Part shown: positions 17,074-25,694 of the stretch, in pieces
Numbering within the stretch: position 1 is the first letter of the stretch
How the letters are laid out: every line of letters starts with the position of its first letter
Source of the DNA: JBDRED01 sp043820025 [NCBI: Elusimicrobiota bacterium]
Lineage (GTDB): Bacteria; RUG730; JBDRED01
DNA length: 64,000 bases
NCBI GenBank assembly: GCA_043820025.1
Contig: JBDRED010000005.1
Span: 1-64,000, forward strand
Reading direction: 5' to 3'
Program-made: the position numbers and the translations under genes
The notes under the pieces: generated by a model
The model's input: only the letters and a program-made list of their open reading frames with translations
Told to the model about the DNA's origin: nothing
Database searches by the model: none

Positions 17074-17379
17074 ATGGAAGATAAAGCATTAGTTATTTTT
17101 GAGAATTTTAAGATTCGCAGGCATTATGATGAAAAGAAGGAAAAGTGGTATTTTTCAGTGGTTGATATTGTGCAGGCATTAATTGAGCAGGCAGACTTTC
17201 AGAGAGCTAGAAAATATTGGAATAAGTTAAAAGAGCGTTTAAAAATGGAAGGGAATCAATCGGTGACAAATTGTCACCAGTTGAAGATGATTGCAGAAGA
17301 TGGAAAAATGAGAAATACGGATGTTGCAGATGTAGAAACATTATTAAGGCTTGTGCAGTCTGTTCCCAGCCCAAAGAAT
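17074..17379 (+). pseudogene. Bro-N domain fragment (RhuM/DinD-like)
   Basis: The first 100 codons read as a Bro-N domain: WYFSVVDIVQAL, ARKYWNKLKERL, VTNCHQLKMIAEDGKM and LLRLVQSVPSPK. Homology stops at SPK (about 17376), where the intact family continues with AEPFKxWLA. The frame then passes through a dispersed repeat (RYVGVRFIKPCPAWK) into the next gene without a stop, so the long open frame is accidental. A GAGGAT site precedes the ATG. A palindrome at 17262-17278 lies in the VTNCHQ segment. The fragment probably has no function. Confidence 0.75.
17262..17278. repeat. GGTGACAA-A-TTGTCACC palindrome in the Bro-N fragment
   Basis: Perfect 8-bp arms around one A. An identical 17-bp copy lies at 12481-12497 in a Bro-N scrap with no other recognisable Bro sequence. 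Confidence 0.85.
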
Positions 17380-17451
17380 AGATATGTAGGGGTTAGATTT
17401 ATCAAACCCTGCCCGGCATGGAAGTTAAAATTTAATTTAAGAGGTGTAATT

Positions 17452-18189
17452 ATGAAAAAAATTTATTTTATGTTAACATTTTCACTCTTACCCGGTGTCC
17501 TTTTTGCTTCGCCTCTGAGCTTGGATATTGAGACAGGCCTGGCGGTAAGCGGGTATAATGATGTCAGGATTCCCGGAGATACTGGCACAAAAATTTCTTT
17601 ATCTAAAGATTTTAAATCTGAAAATGTTATGTTTTATAGAACTCGTATAAATTATTCTTTTAATGAAAGAAAAACATTATCATTGCTTATAGCGCCATTG
17701 ATCATAAACGCGTCAGGAAAAGTAGATAAAGCAATTGTATTTAATGAAGCTAATTTCCCAGCCAATACAGAGATAGATGCTGTTTATAAATTCAATTCAT
17801 ATAGACTAACCTATAGATACGAAATAGATATAGTTGAGCCATTTCAATTTGGCTTGGGAATAACTGGCAAAATAAGAGACGCTAAGATTAGCTTAAAGAG
17901 CTCAACAGAAGAATCTACAAAAAAAGATTTGGGCTTTGTGCCATTGATTAATTTTAGATGTTTTTATTCAGTGAATAGTAAGCTTGGGTTATTATTCACT
18001 GGAGATGCTTTGGCAGCTCCTCAAGGCAGGGCAGAGGATGTTTTAACTTGTGTGACATATAATGTTTCAGACGATCTGAGGTTTAAGATGGGGTATCGTT
18101 TTTTGGAAGGTGGTGCTGACAATGATAAGGTCTACACATTTGCATTAATACACTATTTTGTTGTTGGTTGTACAATAGCGTTTGATTAG
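17452..18189 (+). CDS. Outer-membrane beta-barrel-like protein
   Basis: 245 aa. The ATG at 17452 follows GAGGTG by a normal distance and begins a clear signal peptide (MKKIYFMLTFSLLPGVLFAS). The rest alternates polar and hydrophobic residues in strands (YRTRINYSF, LRFKMGYRFLEGG, YTFALIHYF), as in small outer-membrane barrels. The frame is open upstream through a Bro-N fragment, but the signal peptide shows that the true start is here. Specific transport or adhesion function is unknown. Confidence 0.7.
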   Translation: MKKIYFMLTFSLLPGVLFASPLSLDIETGLAVSGYNDVRIPGDTGTKISLSKDFKSENVMFYRTRINYSFNERKTLSLLIAPLIINASGKVDKAIVFNEANFPANTEIDAVYKFNSYRLTYRYEIDIVEPFQFGLGITGKIRDAKISLKSSTEESTKKDLGFVPLINFRCFYSVNSKLGLLFTGDALAAPQGRAEDVLTCVTYNVSDDLRFKMGYRFLEGGADNDKVYTFALIHYFVVGCTIAFD

Positions 18190-18601
18190 TTTTATTTGTT
18201 ACGAAAAATCTATTGCCGGAGTGGGTTTGCAGCTCGGCCCGGATGATCATGTAAATAGGAACTGAAAATATAGACAGGGTTGCAAACCCCGCCCGGCATG
18301 GCGTCCAAGGCTGCATAGTCGAAGAATAAGCTGCTTAAGCGCTATCCCTGAAGCTATTAAAAAAACTGTCTTACATCCCATTGACTTTTTCCAAAAGTAT
18401 GCTTAAATTAAAAGACTTATTATCCGAAATTATCAAAAAAAGCTTATAATATAAGAGAAATTTTAGTATATTTATAAATAGCAGATCTAATTATAGAGTT
18501 TTACAAAATAGTTATTTATTGGAATTAAGAGAATCTTATTAAAGGCTGCAATTGTATTTTGGAGTAGGTTTTAAATAATAGTAATATTATGAAAAGGAGG
18601 G
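18190..18601. other. Intergenic repeats and 3' scrap of the immunity-like gene
   Basis: Bases about 18215-18302 are a dispersed repeat with GGGTTTGCAG and CTGCAAACCC-like arms and the GCCCGGCATGG end also seen at 17409-17419. The scrap 18305-18329 follows. From 18330 to 18601 I see AT-rich sequence with a possible -10 box TATAAT at 18445-18450 but no convincing -35, and the AAGGAGG site of the next gene. Confidence 0.65.
18305..18329 (+). repeat. 25-bp scrap of the immunity-like gene 3' end
   Basis: Matches 17031-17055 with one mismatch in 25 bp and preserves the terminal codons (QGCIVEE-stop versus QGYIVEE-stop). It marks the right side of a 1.27-kb segment carrying the Bro-N fragment and the barrel gene. 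Confidence 0.8.
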
Positions 18602-18607
18602 TTGCTG

Positions 18608-19978
18608 ATGTCTGGAGTAACAAAAATTCCAAAAACTAAAAAGAAAGTTTTCATCGAGCGAAGAAAGCGAGATGGTTCTGAGTTAAAATCAGAAGATAAT
18701 AATAGAAATAACGATAGAAGGAATGTGAAAGACGATAGACGAATAAATGAAGTTTTATTTTACGATAATGACAGGAGAAAGAATGAGAGAAGAGAGGTAG
18801 AGTTCCTAAATTATACTGAAAAGAATGTTAAGGAAAGGCGGGAGTGGATTGAGGAACAAACTAAAACTAAATTTAAACACGTATCGCAATATTCATTTAA
18901 TCCGCAGGAAATCAGAGGGAATACAGAAAATTTTATAGGTATAGCTCAGGTTCCTATAGGAGTAATCGGGCCTTTGAAGATTAACGGGGACTATGCGAAA
19001 GGAATGTTTTATGTTCCTTTCGCTACTACAGAGGGAGCGCTGATAGAGACTTATCAAAGAGGAGTGTTGGCAATTAGTAAATCAGACGGGGTAAATGTTT
19101 TTGTGAAAAAGGACGAGAATCATTTAGATCCCATTTTTTTATTTAAAAATAATAGAGAAGCAAGAAATTTTATTGATTGGATAAATACAAATTTTAAAAA
19201 AATTAAAGCAGTTGCTGATACTACAACCGGATTTGGAAAACTATTAAGAATAGATTCTCATTTGATGGGAAGAAGAGTAATATTAGATTGCGTTTATTAT
19301 ACAAGCGATGCAATGGGAGCAAATATGATTGGCATTGCGACAGAAGCTTTGTGTGAATTTATTGAGCGGGAGACAGTAAATGAAGGATATTTCCTGCGTT
19401 CTAATTTTTCTTCAGAAAAAAAAGCTTCAGGGGTAAATGTCATTCATGGTTATGGAAAGGAAGTTTCTGTAGAAGTAGTATTGCCAAAAGAAGTAGTTGA
19501 GAAATTCTTATTTACTACGCCTAAAGCAATATTTAATTTATGGTATTCCTGCGCATTAAGCAGTTTTGCGGCCGGGATGTTGGGAGTGAATGCGCAGTTT
19601 GCCAATGGTTTATCCGCAATTTTTATTGCCTGCGGGCAAGATCCCGCTCATGTTACAAACGCGAGTGTCGGAATAACATGTTATGAACTCACCGGCGAGG
19701 GAGATTTATATGTTTCTTTAAAACTTCCAAATATTATTGTTGGCACAATCGGCGGCGGAACAGCGCTGTCTTCACAGAAAGAATGTTTAGAGATGATCGG
19801 TTGTTATGGTGAGAATAAAGCGAAAAAATTTGCAGAAATAATAGGCGCATCGCTTTTGGCAGGCGAAATTGGGATTTTTGCCGGTGTAACAAGTAAGCAT
19901 TTTCTTGATCCTCACAAACGCGCAAGGATTCATACGAGAGCGAAAGCATTTGATCGAATAATAAAAGGAGATAATTAG
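18608..19978 (+). CDS. Hydroxymethylglutaryl-CoA reductase-like protein
   Basis: 456 aa from the ATG at 18608, which has AAGGAGG seven bases before it (an upstream TTG at 18602 is too close). Family motifs are visible: VPIGVIGPLKI, ATTEGAL (catalytic Glu), SDAMGANM, EKKASGVNVIHG (lysine), ACGQDPAHV and LPNIIVGTIGGGT, with HFLDPHKRARIH near the C-terminus in the catalytic-His region. It would reduce HMG-CoA to mevalonate with NAD(P)H. The first 90 residues are an unusual arginine/aspartate-rich extension with repeated DRR. No other mevalonate gene is in the window, while dxr and ispG (MEP pathway) are. It ends one base before a diguanylate-cyclase-like gene. Confidence 0.85.
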   Translation: MSGVTKIPKTKKKVFIERRKRDGSELKSEDNNRNNDRRNVKDDRRINEVLFYDNDRRKNERREVEFLNYTEKNVKERREWIEEQTKTKFKHVSQYSFNPQEIRGNTENFIGIAQVPIGVIGPLKINGDYAKGMFYVPFATTEGALIETYQRGVLAISKSDGVNVFVKKDENHLDPIFLFKNNREARNFIDWINTNFKKIKAVADTTTGFGKLLRIDSHLMGRRVILDCVYYTSDAMGANMIGIATEALCEFIERETVNEGYFLRSNFSSEKKASGVNVIHGYGKEVSVEVVLPKEVVEKFLFTTPKAIFNLWYSCALSSFAAGMLGVNAQFANGLSAIFIACGQDPAHVTNASVGITCYELTGEGDLYVSLKLPNIIVGTIGGGTALSSQKECLEMIGCYGENKAKKFAEIIGASLLAGEIGIFAGVTSKHFLDPHKRARIHTRAKAFDRIIKGDN

Positions 19979-19979
19979 T

Positions 19980-22811
19980 ATGAATCCGTTTGCTTTATCA
20001 GGGTTACTACTTCTTCTTACTTCATTAATATTAGCAATACTTTCCTGGACTAAGGGTAAAAAATTTTATAACAAAATATGGGCCGGGTTTAATTTTGCTG
20101 CTGCTATATGGGGATTGGGAGCATTTAAGTTTTCTACAACTTTAGATCCGGCTATTGCCTTTTTTTGGCTGCGTTTTACACACATTGGAGTTATATGTAT
20201 TCCGATTTTCTTTCTTCATTTTGTTTTTGAATTCTTAGAGATAAAAAAAAGGAAAATTGTATATGCTGTTTATGTTTTAGGCTCAATATTTCTTGTTTTA
20301 AATATAATGGATTGGTTAGGAATAACAAGATTATTTATTATTAATGTTAGATATGTTTTCAATTCTTTTTATGTTGATTCTCCCCCGGGATTAATCTATA
20401 TAATTTTTGTTGGTTTTTTCTTCTTATTAGTAATTCTTTCATTTTATTATTGCATTAAACACCTATTGAAATCAACCGGACTAAAACGATTACAAATTAA
20501 ATATTTTATTATTGGTATGGCCGTAGGGTTTGGAGGAGGAGGGACAGCTTTTTTAATGGTGTTTCAGATAGATATATATCCGTGGCCTCATTTGTTGGTT
20601 TTTCTCTATCCTATAATTTTAACTTATGCGATTATGAAATATCGACTTATGGATATTGACCTTATATGGAGATATGCGCTAAGCAATATTCTATACGCAA
20701 TAATTTTTTCGCTAATAGTTATTTCCTTTGCATATCCTTTCCGGGAAAAATACATTGTAATCAGCGCAATAGTTTTTCTGGGGTTTTTACTTGCTTCATA
20801 TTCGCATAAAAGCGTAACGGAATATTTACAGCGTATTATTTTTGGCAAGATCAAAACAATATGGGATGAATTAGAACGAGCCGCTGCTGAAGATAAGGTC
20901 TTTCATTCAACTAATGAAGTAATAAGAAATACTTTAAGCAGTATTAATAAAGCAATGAATCTTGATACGATTTCATATTTTGCATTTTTAAATGAGAGAA
21001 ATACTCTCCTTCTTGCGAGTCGGATGGGAAACGCGAAGTTTCCAAAGAATTATGAAATTGCTCTGCAGAAATCTATAATTTCCAGACTAAATGATTTCCC
21101 TCCCCCGATATTTATAGACTCATTAGAACAAGACGTTAATATTACAGATACAGATAGAACCATACTTAATATGTTAAATATGGTTGAAGCGGAACTTGTT
21201 TTTCCCATAAATGTTGTGGGAATATTTACAGGCGTTTTATTTTTAGGTAAGAAAAAAAATGAAAAATTAATCCATAAACAAGATGTAAATAAGTTAAAAA
21301 ATATTGTAAAAGCGATGGAACGCAGACTGGCTTATGTAATGTTTATCGAATCAAAACTAGAAGATAGCGAGGATAAGTTAAGAGAGCGGATTGAACAGGC
21401 GCATTACAAGTATCAAAAACATTTAGTTGATGCGTCAAAAAGAATGGTTGATATTAAAAATCTTGATGAGCTTTCAAAAGAGGTTGTGCATATAATGCTG
21501 AGAAGCGCTAACACTATGTATGCGGCAGTTTATCTATATGACGCAGAAAATGAGGTGTATCGCAAAATCTATGAAAAAGGTTCTTTGGAAGGAATAAGTA
21601 TAATTGATGAAATAAAAGAAGATGAGTATTTACTTAAACTTCTCAGAGACAGAGACAAGGAGTTATACTTTAAAGATTTATCACGATCAGCAAGCGAACT
21701 TGGTTTAAAAGATTTGAAAATGGCGGAAGATCTGGCAAAAAAGATGGGCGCTTCAATAATAATGCCAATATTTCTTGAGAGGCTCTTAGGTTTCATTGTG
21801 GTAGGAGAGAATAGGTCAAAGAAGGATTTTGGAACAAATGATATGAATACTCTGCATATGGTTAGTAATAACGCCGGAATGGTAATACAAAATATATATG
21901 TCTCAAAAAATGTTGTAAGAGACGCTTTAACAGGATTATACAATAGAGGCTATTGCGAAAAATCAATAAGAGATAATATAGAGAAAGCAATAACAGATAA
22001 CGAGCATGCATCGTTATTAATAATTGATATTGATTTCTTTAAAAAATATAATGATACATATGGACACCAGCAGGGAGATGATATACTTAAATTATTTGGA
22101 CAATATCTAAAAGATACAGGAAGGCCTACAGATATTCCGTGCAGGTATGGCGGAGAGGAGTTTGCGATAATACTGCCTGATACAAATATGGAGGGAGCAA
22201 AGATTTTTGCAGAGAGGCTAAGTACAGGATTAAAGGAACATAAGGTGCTGAAAACAATAACATTGAGTATTGGCGTTGGAACATTTATCGGAGATATTGG
22301 AAAAGAAGATAGAGAAAGTTTAGAGTATAATGTTGAAAAGGTTCGAGATATCCTATTAAAAAGAGCGGATGACGCGTTGTATAAAGCAAAGGATACAGGA
22401 AGAGATAAGGTATGCATTAGCGAAGATATGACGCTAAGCTCAATAATTGGGAAAGGCATAGATATTCAAAGAGTGCTTTTAATAGAAGATGATGAGATTT
22501 TAGCTGAAACAGTAAAGAATTTTATGCAGTTTAAGGGATATGAGATAGAGATAAAAAAGACAGGCCGGGAAAGTTTAGATATTGCAAAAGCATTTAGGCC
22601 TGACGTGATTCTTTTAGACTTAGGACTTCCGGATATTGACGGATCTATAGTATTAGAGAGACTGCTTGATATGGGAGTAACATCGCATATAGCTATATTC
22701 AGCGCTTATGGAGACAGAAAGGAAGAGATAATGAAGAAAGGCGCAAAGAAATTCTTCTTAAAACCAACAGATTTGGCAGAGATCGAGGCCTGGATGAAAC
22801 AACTTTCGTAA
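19980..22811 (+). CDS. Membrane sensor with GAF-like regions, GGDEF domain and C-terminal receiver
   Basis: 943 aa. Residues 1-290 hold about eight membrane segments of the histidine-kinase 7TM type. Two GAF-like regions follow (about 300-440 and 480-640). The GGDEF domain (about 645-810) has IDIDFFKKYND, RYGGEEF and an inhibitory I-site RPTD five residues before it, so it should be an active, feedback-regulated diguanylate cyclase. The last 120 residues are a response-regulator receiver (IEDDE, VILLDLGLPDIDG with the phospho-Asp, FLKPTD). A receiver after the GGDEF domain is less usual than before it. It starts one base after the HMG-CoA reductase stop, so the two are probably cotranscribed. 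Confidence 0.85.
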   Translation: MNPFALSGLLLLLTSLILAILSWTKGKKFYNKIWAGFNFAAAIWGLGAFKFSTTLDPAIAFFWLRFTHIGVICIPIFFLHFVFEFLEIKKRKIVYAVYVLGSIFLVLNIMDWLGITRLFIINVRYVFNSFYVDSPPGLIYIIFVGFFFLLVILSFYYCIKHLLKSTGLKRLQIKYFIIGMAVGFGGGGTAFLMVFQIDIYPWPHLLVFLYPIILTYAIMKYRLMDIDLIWRYALSNILYAIIFSLIVISFAYPFREKYIVISAIVFLGFLLASYSHKSVTEYLQRIIFGKIKTIWDELERAAAEDKVFHSTNEVIRNTLSSINKAMNLDTISYFAFLNERNTLLLASRMGNAKFPKNYEIALQKSIISRLNDFPPPIFIDSLEQDVNITDTDRTILNMLNMVEAELVFPINVVGIFTGVLFLGKKKNEKLIHKQDVNKLKNIVKAMERRLAYVMFIESKLEDSEDKLRERIEQAHYKYQKHLVDASKRMVDIKNLDELSKEVVHIMLRSANTMYAAVYLYDAENEVYRKIYEKGSLEGISIIDEIKEDEYLLKLLRDRDKELYFKDLSRSASELGLKDLKMAEDLAKKMGASIIMPIFLERLLGFIVVGENRSKKDFGTNDMNTLHMVSNNAGMVIQNIYVSKNVVRDALTGLYNRGYCEKSIRDNIEKAITDNEHASLLIIDIDFFKKYNDTYGHQQGDDILKLFGQYLKDTGRPTDIPCRYGGEEFAIILPDTNMEGAKIFAERLSTGLKEHKVLKTITLSIGVGTFIGDIGKEDRESLEYNVEKVRDILLKRADDALYKAKDTGRDKVCISEDMTLSSIIGKGIDIQRVLLIEDDEILAETVKNFMQFKGYEIEIKKTGRESLDIAKAFRPDVILLDLGLPDIDGSIVLERLLDMGVTSHIAIFSAYGDRKEEIMKKGAKKFFLKPTDLAEIEAWMKQLS

Positions 22812-22849
22812 AATACCCAAACTCCCATTTTCTAACCCTTTTTTATTCC

Positions 22850-22878
22850 TTTACATTCTTCTATAATTATTCTATACT
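22850..22878 (+). promoter_or_regulatory. Sigma-70-type promoter of rpsO-pnp
   Basis: TTTACA (22850-22855), exactly 17 bases, then TATACT (22873-22878). The AGGGAGGA ribosome-binding site of rpsO follows within 30 bases. Confidence 0.7.
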
Positions 22879-22904
22879 ACTGTTTCTAATTTAGGGAGGA
22901 TATT

Positions 22905-23174
22905 ATGAGTATTACAAAAGAAAAAAAGACAGAATTAATTAAAAAATTTAAAGAACATGAGAAAGATACAGGTTCATCAACTGTCCAGGTAGCTGTTCTC
23001 ACAGAACGGATTAATAATTTAACTGAACATTTTAAGATTCATGCAAAGGACCAGGGCTCTAGAAGAGGGCTTCTTCAGATGGTTGGACAGCGTAGAAAGC
23101 TGTTGAGTTATATCAAAAAGCAGGATCTAAAGAAGTATAATGATCTTATAGCAAGTCTAAATCTAAGGAAGTAA
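22905..23174 (+). CDS. rpsO: 30S ribosomal protein S15
   Basis: 89 aa, the usual length. It has the S15 hallmarks [42 protein letters not shown] and the C-terminal [12 protein letters not shown]. It binds 16S rRNA at the central-domain three-way junction. A strong GGGAGGA site precedes the ATG, and pnp begins four bases after its stop, the common bacterial rpsO-pnp order. Confidence 0.97.
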   Translation: MSITKEKKTELIKKFKEHEKDTGSSTVQVAVLTERINNLTEHFKIHAKDQGSRRGLLQMVGQRRKLLSYIKKQDLKKYNDLIASLNLRK

Positions 23175-23178
23175 ATAA

Positions 23179-25260
23179 ATGAAAGAAAAAATAATAAGTA
23201 TAGACATTGGCGGCAAGCCGCTGATTTTAAAAACGGGTTTATTGGCAAAACAGGCTAACGCAAGTGTAACGGTTCAGTATGGTGAAACAGTAGTTTTGGT
23301 TACTTTAGTGACAAAAACCAGTGAAGAGGTTACAGATTTTGTGCCTTTAATGGTTGATTACAGAGAGCGAACATATGCCGCAGGCAGGATCCCGGGCGGT
23401 TTTTTTAAACGCGAAGGCAGGCCAAGAGAGTCTGAAATTTTAGCATCCAGGCTTATTGACAGGCCGCTTAGGCCGCTTTTCCCAAAAGGCATTAATAAAG
23501 ATATTATTTTAAATGCTATTGTGCTTTCGTCTGACCAGGAAAACAATCCGGATTTACCTGCGCTTATTGGTTCATCAATGGCAGTTATTTTGTCAGGGCT
23601 TCCATTCAGCGGGCCTATTGGCGGGGTTAGAGTCGGATATGTAAAGGGAGAGTTTAAGATTAACCCTACATTTTCTGAGCTTGAAGATTCAGACCTTGAT
23701 TTGATTGTTGTAGGCACTGAAAATAGTGTTGCTATGCTTGAGGGCAGTTCTAATGAGGTTTCTGAAGAAATAATTACTGAAGCAATAATGATTGCTCAGA
23801 AAGAAATAGCAAAAATAGTGGATATGCAAAAAAGCTTTGCTAATGAATGCGGCGTAAAACAAACAAAGGTAGAAAATGTTGAGGATGAGTTTGACGCGCA
23901 TGTCGCAAGGCTGCTTCCTGAATATAAGGATTCAATAAAGAAGGGAATAACGATAATAGATAAACTGGAACGAGAACAGGCGTTATCAGAAATTAACGAG
24001 AAGATAAAGCAAAACTTTCCGGAAGATGAAAATGGCTCTATTGCTTTAACTGTTTATGAACGTTTGACAAATATATGTTTTAGGGAATTAGTGGTAAAGG
24101 ATAAAAAACGTCCTGATGGCCGCGCGTTTGATGAAGTAAGAAAAATAACTTGCGGAGTTGGTATTCTGCCTCGTACGCATGGTTCAGCATTGTTTTCCAG
24201 AGGAGAAACGCAGGCGCTTGCAGTAGCAACACTCGGAACTCCTAGGGATAAGCAGATAATAGATGACCTCGAAGGCGAATACAAAAAGCATTTTATGCTT
24301 CACTACAATTTCCCGTCATTTGCTGTTGGAGAGGCTAGGCCTAATAGAGGGCCCGGCAGGCGTGAAATAGGGCATGGCAATCTTGCTGAAAGAGCGTTGG
24401 AGCCAATGCTTCCTCAATCTGATAATTTTCCGTATACTATTAGGATTGTATCTGATATTTTGGAATCAAACGGATCATCGTCAATGGCATCTGTATGCGG
24501 CGGGACATTGTCGCTTATGGACGCCGGTGTGCCGATTAAGAATCCTGTTGCAGGTATATCGGTAGGTTTGGTTAAAGAAAAGGAAGGCGATGTGCTTCTG
24601 GTAGATATAGCCGGGTTTGAAGATCATTACGGAGATATGGATTTTAAAGTTGCAGGCACAGTGAATGGAATAACCGCAATACAGCTTGATATTAAAATTG
24701 AAGGCCTTGATCGCGGCTTAATAGAAAATACATTAGCTCTTTCTAAAAAGTCACGATTAAAAATATTGGATATTATGAAAGAAACAATAAAAGAGCCTAG
24801 GGCAGAGATGAGTAAGCTTGCTCCAAAGATCGATACAGTTATGGTTGATCCCGGCAAGGTTCGTCTTGTGATCGGACAAGGCGGAAAGAATATTAAAAAA
24901 ATTATGGAAGACTGCAAAGTTGAGATTGATGTAACAGATCTGGGAGAAGTTATTATCAGCGCTGTGGATGCCGAGGGTTTAGTAAAAGCCAAAGAAATGG
25001 TTTTGTTATACACAGCTGATGCGGAAGTTGGTAAGATTTATAAAGGAAGAGTTACTAAGATAACAACATTTGGAGCGTTCGTTGAGATTCTGCCCGGCAA
25101 AGAAGGGCTTGTTCATGTATCGCAATTGGCTGATAAACGAGTTGAAAAGGTCGAGGATTTTCTTAGCGAGGGCGACGAGATTTATGTAAAATTATTTGAA
25201 ATAGATAGCATGGGAAGATTAAATCTTTCTAAAAAAATGGCTGATAAAGAACGGGGTTAA
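23179..25260 (+). CDS. pnp: Polyribonucleotide nucleotidyltransferase (PNPase)
   Basis: 693 aa, full length. Two RNase PH domains are seen (first about 10-220, second about 310-540, with GETQALAVATLGT and FPSFAVGEARPNRGPGRREIGHG), then a KH domain (VIGQGGKNIKKIMEDCKVEIDV) and an S1 domain (GRVTKITTFGAFVEILPGKEGLVHVSQL). It degrades RNA from the 3' end with phosphate. Catalytic residues in the second PH domain appear intact. It directly follows rpsO. Confidence 0.97.
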   Translation: MKEKIISIDIGGKPLILKTGLLAKQANASVTVQYGETVVLVTLVTKTSEEVTDFVPLMVDYRERTYAAGRIPGGFFKREGRPRESEILASRLIDRPLRPLFPKGINKDIILNAIVLSSDQENNPDLPALIGSSMAVILSGLPFSGPIGGVRVGYVKGEFKINPTFSELEDSDLDLIVVGTENSVAMLEGSSNEVSEEIITEAIMIAQKEIAKIVDMQKSFANECGVKQTKVENVEDEFDAHVARLLPEYKDSIKKGITIIDKLEREQALSEINEKIKQNFPEDENGSIALTVYERLTNICFRELVVKDKKRPDGRAFDEVRKITCGVGILPRTHGSALFSRGETQALAVATLGTPRDKQIIDDLEGEYKKHFMLHYNFPSFAVGEARPNRGPGRREIGHGNLAERALEPMLPQSDNFPYTIRIVSDILESNGSSSMASVCGGTLSLMDAGVPIKNPVAGISVGLVKEKEGDVLLVDIAGFEDHYGDMDFKVAGTVNGITAIQLDIKIEGLDRGLIENTLALSKKSRLKILDIMKETIKEPRAEMSKLAPKIDTVMVDPGKVRLVIGQGGKNIKKIMEDCKVEIDVTDLGEVIISAVDAEGLVKAKEMVLLYTADAEVGKIYKGRVTKITTFGAFVEILPGKEGLVHVSQLADKRVEKVEDFLSEGDEIYVKLFEIDSMGRLNLSKKMADKERG

Positions 25261-25262
25261 TT

Positions 25263-25484
25263 ATGGAGAAATCATTAATTATAAAAGATGTTGTCGGAAA
25301 TACCGCCGGGCTTATATGGAAACAATTACATGAACAGAGCGGCGGACTAAGGACGGTTGATTTAAAAAAAGACCTGCTTGTTTCAAATAGCATGCTGTTC
25401 GCTGCGATAGGCTGGTTATTTAGAGAAAATAAAATCGAACTTGTTCCTGAAGAAACAGGGTTTATAGTTAAGCTAATTGGATAG
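25263..25484 (+). CDS. Winged-helix domain protein (DUF2582 type)
   Basis: 73 aa. The pattern VVGNTAGLIWKQLHEQSGG, DLLVSNSMLFAAIGWLFRENKI and VKLIG is that of the small stand-alone winged-helix family found in anaerobes and candidate phyla. It begins two bases after pnp and is followed by a strong terminator, so it ends the operon. DNA binding is expected from the fold, but targets are unknown. Confidence 0.8.
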   Translation: MEKSLIIKDVVGNTAGLIWKQLHEQSGGLRTVDLKKDLLVSNSMLFAAIGWLFRENKIELVPEETGFIVKLIG

Positions 25485-25494
25485 ATTTTATAAG

Positions 25495-25546
25495 CAGGAG
25501 ATAGTTTGTGTTTCTGAATTAAATACAGCTTATCTCCTGTTTTTTA
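25495..25546 (+). terminator. Rho-independent terminator after pnp-wHTH
   Basis: Arms CAGGAGATA (25495-25503) and TATCTCCTG (25531-25539), perfect over nine base pairs with a long loop, followed by a run of six T from 25540. Confidence 0.75.
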
Positions 25547-25550
25547 ATTT

Positions 25551-25599
25551 CGGAGACTCCGAATAAGTTAACAGAGAGAGACAGTTCCTGACTGTTAAC
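25551..25599. repeat. Two small hairpins upstream of ftsK
   Basis: CGGAG-A-CTCCG (25551-25561) is followed by GTTAACAG (25567-25574) and CTGTTAAC (25592-25599). Neither has a T-tract. Their role is unknown; they could shape the ftsK leader. Confidence 0.5.
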
Positions 25600-25694
25600 C
25601 TGCATATCAGTTTATAAATTTGAATTTTAATATTTAGGATTTTTTGTTCAGTATTTTGAAGAATAGCTGAATATTTGAGCAGGGAGGGCTGATT

